DNA of 64,000 nucleotides from Nocardiopsis_B sediminis (GTDB lineage: Bacteria > Actinomycetota > Actinomycetes > Streptosporangiales > Streptosporangiaceae), in the NCBI RefSeq assembly GCF_042650565.1, contig NZ_JBHSBH010000015.1, positions 930,001 to 994,000 on the forward strand, written 5' to 3'. Below are positions 60,979 to 64,000 of this stretch, one piece after another (the first letter of the stretch is position 1; each line of letters begins with the position of its first letter). A program made the translations under genes and the position numbers. Under the pieces are notes generated by a model. The model had not been told where the DNA came from. It worked only from the letters and a program-made list of their open reading frames with translations, and did no database searches.

Positions 60979-62283
60979 CTAGGACCCGACCTGCTGCGAG
61001 GTCTTCTCCTCGCCCGGAGGCGTCGGCGAGGAGAGCTCTCCGGTCTCCAGCTCGTCCAGCTCGTCGAAGGCGTACGCGGTCTCGGAGTGGAGCTCGTGGT
61101 CGAGTCCGTTGGTCTCGACGTGCTCCGGGATCCGGAAGCCGATGATCAGGTCGATGACCTTGGCGATGATCCAGGTGGCCACGAAGGAGTACACCAGGAC
61201 GGCGACCACGGCCAGGGCCTGGAGGCCGAGGAGGCCGACGCCCCCGCCGTAGAACAGGCCGTTGTCCTCGCTGACCGAGGCGGCGGTCGAGGCCGCCAGG
61301 AGGCCGATGGCCAGGGAGCCGATGATGCCGCCGACCATGTGGATGCCGACCACGTCGAGCGCGTCGTCGTACTTGAACTTGAACTTCCAGCTGATCGCGT
61401 AGGCGCAGACGCCGCCCGCGATGAGGCCGAGGACGATCGAGCCGATCGGGGTCAGCGACGCCGCGGCCGGGGTGATGGCGACCAGGCCGGCGATGGCGCC
61501 CGAGGCGAAGCCCAGCGCGGTGACCTTGCCGTAGCGGATCCGCTCGACCAGCATCCAGGCGCCGGTGGCGGCGGCGGTGGCGACCTGGGTGTTGACCAGC
61601 GCCAGGGCGGCGGTGCCGTCGGCGGCCAGGCCGGAGCCGGCGTTGAAGCCGAACCAGCCGAACCAGAGCAGCGCGGCACCCAGCAGCACGAACGGAAGGT
61701 TGTGCGGGCGCATGGACTCCGAGCCGAAGCCCTTGCGGCGGCCGAGCACCAGGGTCAGCGCGAGGGCGGCGACACCCGCGTTGATGTGCACCGCGGTACC
61801 GCCGGCGAAGTCGATGACGCCGAGGTTGAAGATCCAGCCGGTGCCGCTCCACACCCAGTGGGCGACGGGGAAGTACACCAGCAGCGCCCAGAACGGCACG
61901 AAGAGCAGCCACGCGCCGAACTTCGCGCGGTCGGCGACCGCGCCGCTGATGAGCGCGACGGTGATGACGGCGAACATCATCTGGAACCCGGCGAAGGCCA
62001 GGTCGGGGATGTCCTCGCCGGTGCCGATCAGGCCGCTGAGCCCGGCACTGCTGAAGTCGCCCACCAGCGGAGCGAGCGGCCCGTAGCCTTCACCGAAGGT
62101 GAGGGAGTATCCGCAGACCACCCAGAGGACGCTGACGATCGCGATGCTGCTGAAGCTCATCAGCATCATGTTCAGCACGCTCTTCGCACGCGACATGCCG
62201 CCGTAGAAGAACGCCAAGCCGGGTGTCATCAACATCACCAGCGCGGCGCATATGAGCACCCACGCAGTGTTTCCGCTGTCCAT
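60979..62283 (-). CDS. amtB: Ammonium transporter
   Basis: This 434-residue protein is an Amt-family channel with 11 helices: DSGNTAWVLICAALVMLMTPGLAFFYGG at the start, AHWVWSGTGWIF, DFAGGTAVHINAG and GASASTPAPAWPP-like glycine-rich segments in the pore. It imports ammonium. The C-terminus is a cytoplasmic, acidic tail that may contact a PII protein. ATG 62283 follows GGAGG. No glnK or glnD follows, which differs from the usual actinomycete order. It lies 388 bp from ftsY. Confidence 0.95.
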   Translation of the reverse strand: MDSGNTAWVLICAALVMLMTPGLAFFYGGMSRAKSVLNMMLMSFSSIAIVSVLWVVCGYSLTFGEGYGPLAPLVGDFSSAGLSGLIGTGEDIPDLAFAGFQMMFAVITVALISGAVADRAKFGAWLLFVPFWALLVYFPVAHWVWSGTGWIFNLGVIDFAGGTAVHINAGVAALALTLVLGRRKGFGSESMRPHNLPFVLLGAALLWFGWFGFNAGSGLAADGTAALALVNTQVATAAATGAWMLVERIRYGKVTALGFASGAIAGLVAITPAAASLTPIGSIVLGLIAGGVCAYAISWKFKFKYDDALDVVGIHMVGGIIGSLAIGLLAASTAASVSEDNGLFYGGGVGLLGLQALAVVAVLVYSFVATWIIAKVIDLIIGFRIPEHVETNGLDHELHSETAYAFDELDELETGELSSPTPPGEEKTSQQVGS

Positions 62284-62671
62284 GCCGCCTCCAGAGTCGG
62301 GCTGGGGGATTAAGTAGCCGTCGAAGTAGGGTCAGCGGGCACGCCGTCGGGCCCGGTGAAGATCACCACGGGCGCCAGCCTCGTACCGGCGTGTTTCCCG
62401 GCCGAGCCCCCGATGTTGCCCCGGCGTAAAGAGATGACCTGGGGTGTTACAACACGGTGAATCAACTGGTCAGACGGGTCGCGGATGGTGTCGCGGGGGT
62501 GACACGGGACCGAAATGGGGCATCGCGGCGCGCCCGGAATCCGCGCGGCCTGTCTCCCTTGCTCGCGGCGACCGGTTCCGGCCACCGGCGCCTCCTCCCC
62601 CTCCCCCGCACACGACGCGGCCCCTCCCCATTCGGGAAGGGGCCGCGGTGCTACGGCAGTGCGGGGCCGGG
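62284..62671. other. 388 bp region between amtB and ftsY
   Basis: It contains the amtB promoter on the minus strand and the ftsY terminator at 62616-62647. No gene is seen. GlnR-like half-sites (GAAAC at about 62393-62397, GTAAC at about 62447-62451) occur without proper pairing. Confidence 0.5.
62616..62647 (-). terminator. Terminator of ftsY
   Basis: A stem of 10 bp (62616-62625 with 62638-62647), extended inwards by 3 pairs after one mismatch, lies 25 bp beyond the ftsY stop. Confidence 0.7.
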
Positions 62672-63841
62672 TCAGCCCTCGCCGAGGATCGCGTCGACGA
62701 ACGTCTCGGCGTCGAAGGGGGCGAGGTCGTCGGGGCCCTCGCCCAGGCCCACGAGCTTGACCGGGACCCCCAGCTCGCGCTGGACCTGGATGATGATGCC
62801 GCCCTTGGCGGTGCCGTCGAGCTTGGTGAGGACGATGCCGGTGACGTTGACGACTTCGGCGAACACCCGCGCCTGGCGCAGGCCGTTCTGCCCGGTGGTG
62901 GCGTCGAGCACCAGGAGCACCTCGTCGACCTGCGACTTCTTCTCCACGACGCGCTTGACTTTGCCGAGCTCGTCCATGAGCCCGGTCTTGGTGTGCAGCC
63001 GCCCGGCGGTGTCGACGATGACGGTGTCGGCCTTCTCCTCGACCCCGCGGGCCACGGCGTCGAAGGCGACGCTGGCGGGGTCGGCGCCCTCGTCGCGGCG
63101 GACGACGGGCGCCCCGACACGGGAGCCCCACGTCTCGAGCTGGTCGGCGGCCGCGGCGCGGAAGGTGTCGGCCGCGCCGAGCACGACGCTGCGGCCGTCG
63201 CCCACCAGCACCCGGGCGAGCTTGCCGGTGGTGGTGGTCTTGCCGGTGCCGTTGACGCCGACGACCATGACCACGGCCGGGCGCCCGGGGAAGGGCCCGG
63301 TGGCCACCGTGCGGTCGAGTGCGGGGTCGATCTGGGTCAGCAGCTCCTCGCGCAGGAGGCCGCGCACCTCTTCGGGGGTGCGGGTGCCCAGGACCTTGAC
63401 CCGCGTGCGCAGGCCGGCGACGATCTGCGCGGCCGAGGTGACCCCGACGTCGGCGGTGATCAGGGTGTCCTCGATCTCGTCCCACGCCTCGTCGTCGAGC
63501 CGGTCGGACGACAGCAGCCCCAGCAGGCTCTGCCCGAACACGTTCTGCGAGCGCGCCAGCCGGGCGCGCAGCCGGACCAGCCGCCCGGCCGAGGGCGGCG
63601 GGATCTCGATCTCCGGCGCCGGGGGCGGTTCGGCGACCGCGGTGGCGGTCCCGGCGGGCTCCCCGCTGCGGGGTTCGCGCTCCTCCGGCTCGGCGACGGC
63701 GGTCGCGGCCGGTGCGCCGGAGGACGGCGCCGCGGCGGACTCATCGCGGGATTCGGGCTTGCGGGGTCGGATCAGGAAGACGCCGCCGAACACCAGGAGG
63801 GCGACGATGAAGACGGCAACGCCGAAGATCGTGTAGTCCAT
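62672..63841 (-). CDS. ftsY: Signal recognition particle receptor FtsY
   Basis: This 389-residue protein has an N-terminal membrane helix (VAVFIVALLVFGGVFLI), a charged A domain, and the NG GTPase: P-loop GVNGTGKTTTTGKLA, DTAGRLHTKTGLMDELGK, TKLDGTAKGGIIIQV. It receives the SRP-ribosome complex at the membrane. Length and start are typical of actinobacterial FtsY, with a transmembrane anchor at its start. ATG 63841. Confidence 0.96.
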   Translation of the reverse strand: MDYTIFGVAVFIVALLVFGGVFLIRPRKPESRDESAAAPSSGAPAATAVAEPEEREPRSGEPAGTATAVAEPPPAPEIEIPPPSAGRLVRLRARLARSQNVFGQSLLGLLSSDRLDDEAWDEIEDTLITADVGVTSAAQIVAGLRTRVKVLGTRTPEEVRGLLREELLTQIDPALDRTVATGPFPGRPAVVMVVGVNGTGKTTTTGKLARVLVGDGRSVVLGAADTFRAAAADQLETWGSRVGAPVVRRDEGADPASVAFDAVARGVEEKADTVIVDTAGRLHTKTGLMDELGKVKRVVEKKSQVDEVLLVLDATTGQNGLRQARVFAEVVNVTGIVLTKLDGTAKGGIIIQVQRELGVPVKLVGLGEGPDDLAPFDAETFVDAILGEG

Positions 63842-63897
63842 AACGCGATCCAGTCTCGCAGAAGAAGTGTTGTCGTGAGGTCACGCCCCAGCCGCGG

Positions 63898-64000
63898 TCA
63901 CGCCGCCCGGTGGCGGGTGGCGCGCAGGATCATGAGGAAGAACGGGGCGCCCAGGAACGCGGTCACCACCCCCAGCGGAAGCTCCGCGGGGGCGATCGCG
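63898..64000 (-). CDS. FecCD-type iron-siderophore ABC permease (C-terminal end, cut by window)
   Basis: Only the last 34 residues are in the window: AIAPAELPLGVVTAFLGAPFFLMILR and a basic tail ATRHRAA. The ELPLGVVTAxLGAPFFLxxL ending is typical for FecCD-family permeases of iron-siderophore or cobalamin importers. Its start and partners lie beyond base 64000. It is transcribed towards ftsY on the same strand, with 56 bp between. Confidence 0.82.
   Translation of the reverse strand, partial: AIAPAELPLGVVTAFLGAPFFLMILRATRHRAA

Noticed and set aside
62380..62460. GlnR binding site upstream of amtB
   Set aside because: GAAAC and GTAAC half-sites exist on the minus strand, but not in the a-n6-b-n6 spacing expected from GlnR boxes, so they are probably accidental.

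Overview
This 64 kb window is a very GC-rich stretch of actinomycete chromosome. The conserved blocks rpsB-tsf-pyrH-frr-cdsA, rplS-trmD-rimM-khpA-rpsP-ffh, yraN-yifB-dprA-xerC and ftsY-amtB, together with several GTG/TTG starts, bacterial PLA2, PucR regulators and UPF0102/DUF2469 proteins, fit the Streptosporangiales; Nocardiopsaceae is my guess from protein style. I saw no rRNA, tRNA, CRISPR array, insertion sequence or prophage.

Layout. 1-9 kb is accessory: a large coiled-coil protein of unknown function, a divergent SSB/DNA glycosylase pair, a membrane beta-lactamase-like hydrolase, and two paralogous proteins that start with a type IVb (Flp-like) prepilin-type segment, followed by a lipoprotein. 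9-17 kb is a single minus-strand operon (LacI regulator, sugar-binding lipoprotein, two CUT1 permeases, GH1 beta-glucosidase, GH31 alpha-xylosidase) that looks built for import and breakdown of xyloglucan-type oligosaccharides; its promoter carries a palindrome at the predicted transcription start. 17-25.5 kb is an accessory island: an HsdR_N-type nuclease-fold protein, a DUF2786 protein, a GerW/YtfJ protein, a frameshifted lipoprotein gene, a trypsin-nSTAND1-TM-crystallin-like fusion, a sigma factor with an overlapping small ORF, and a PH-like membrane protein. 25.5-29.2 kb has a MazG-like pyrophosphatase, a LURP-one protein, a secreted phospholipase A2, a Nei/Fpg glycosylase and a UPF0114 protein.

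29.3-38.6 kb is an omega-amino-acid catabolic region: PucR regulator/gabT, mmsA with an AGXT2-like aminotransferase, a second PucR regulator and an Lrp/AsnC regulator. The enzymes would convert GABA, beta-alanine or beta-aminoisobutyrate to semialdehydes and then to acyl-CoA. 38.6-64 kb is mostly core chromosome on the minus strand: rlmN, a SUFU-domain protein and an MFS exporter inserted between rlmN and cdsA, lipid synthesis and translation genes, DNA processing and recombination genes, signal peptidase, the ribosomal/SRP cluster, a LppX/LolA-type lipoprotein, an ammonium transporter without adjacent glnK, ftsY, and the end of a FecCD-type permease.

The most unusual parts are the pilin-like paralog pair with a conserved upstream box, the trypsin-nSTAND1-crystallin-like fusion beside a sigma factor, and the promoter/operator architecture of the xyloglucan-type operon. 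All family assignments are from reading the sequence; no database search was run.
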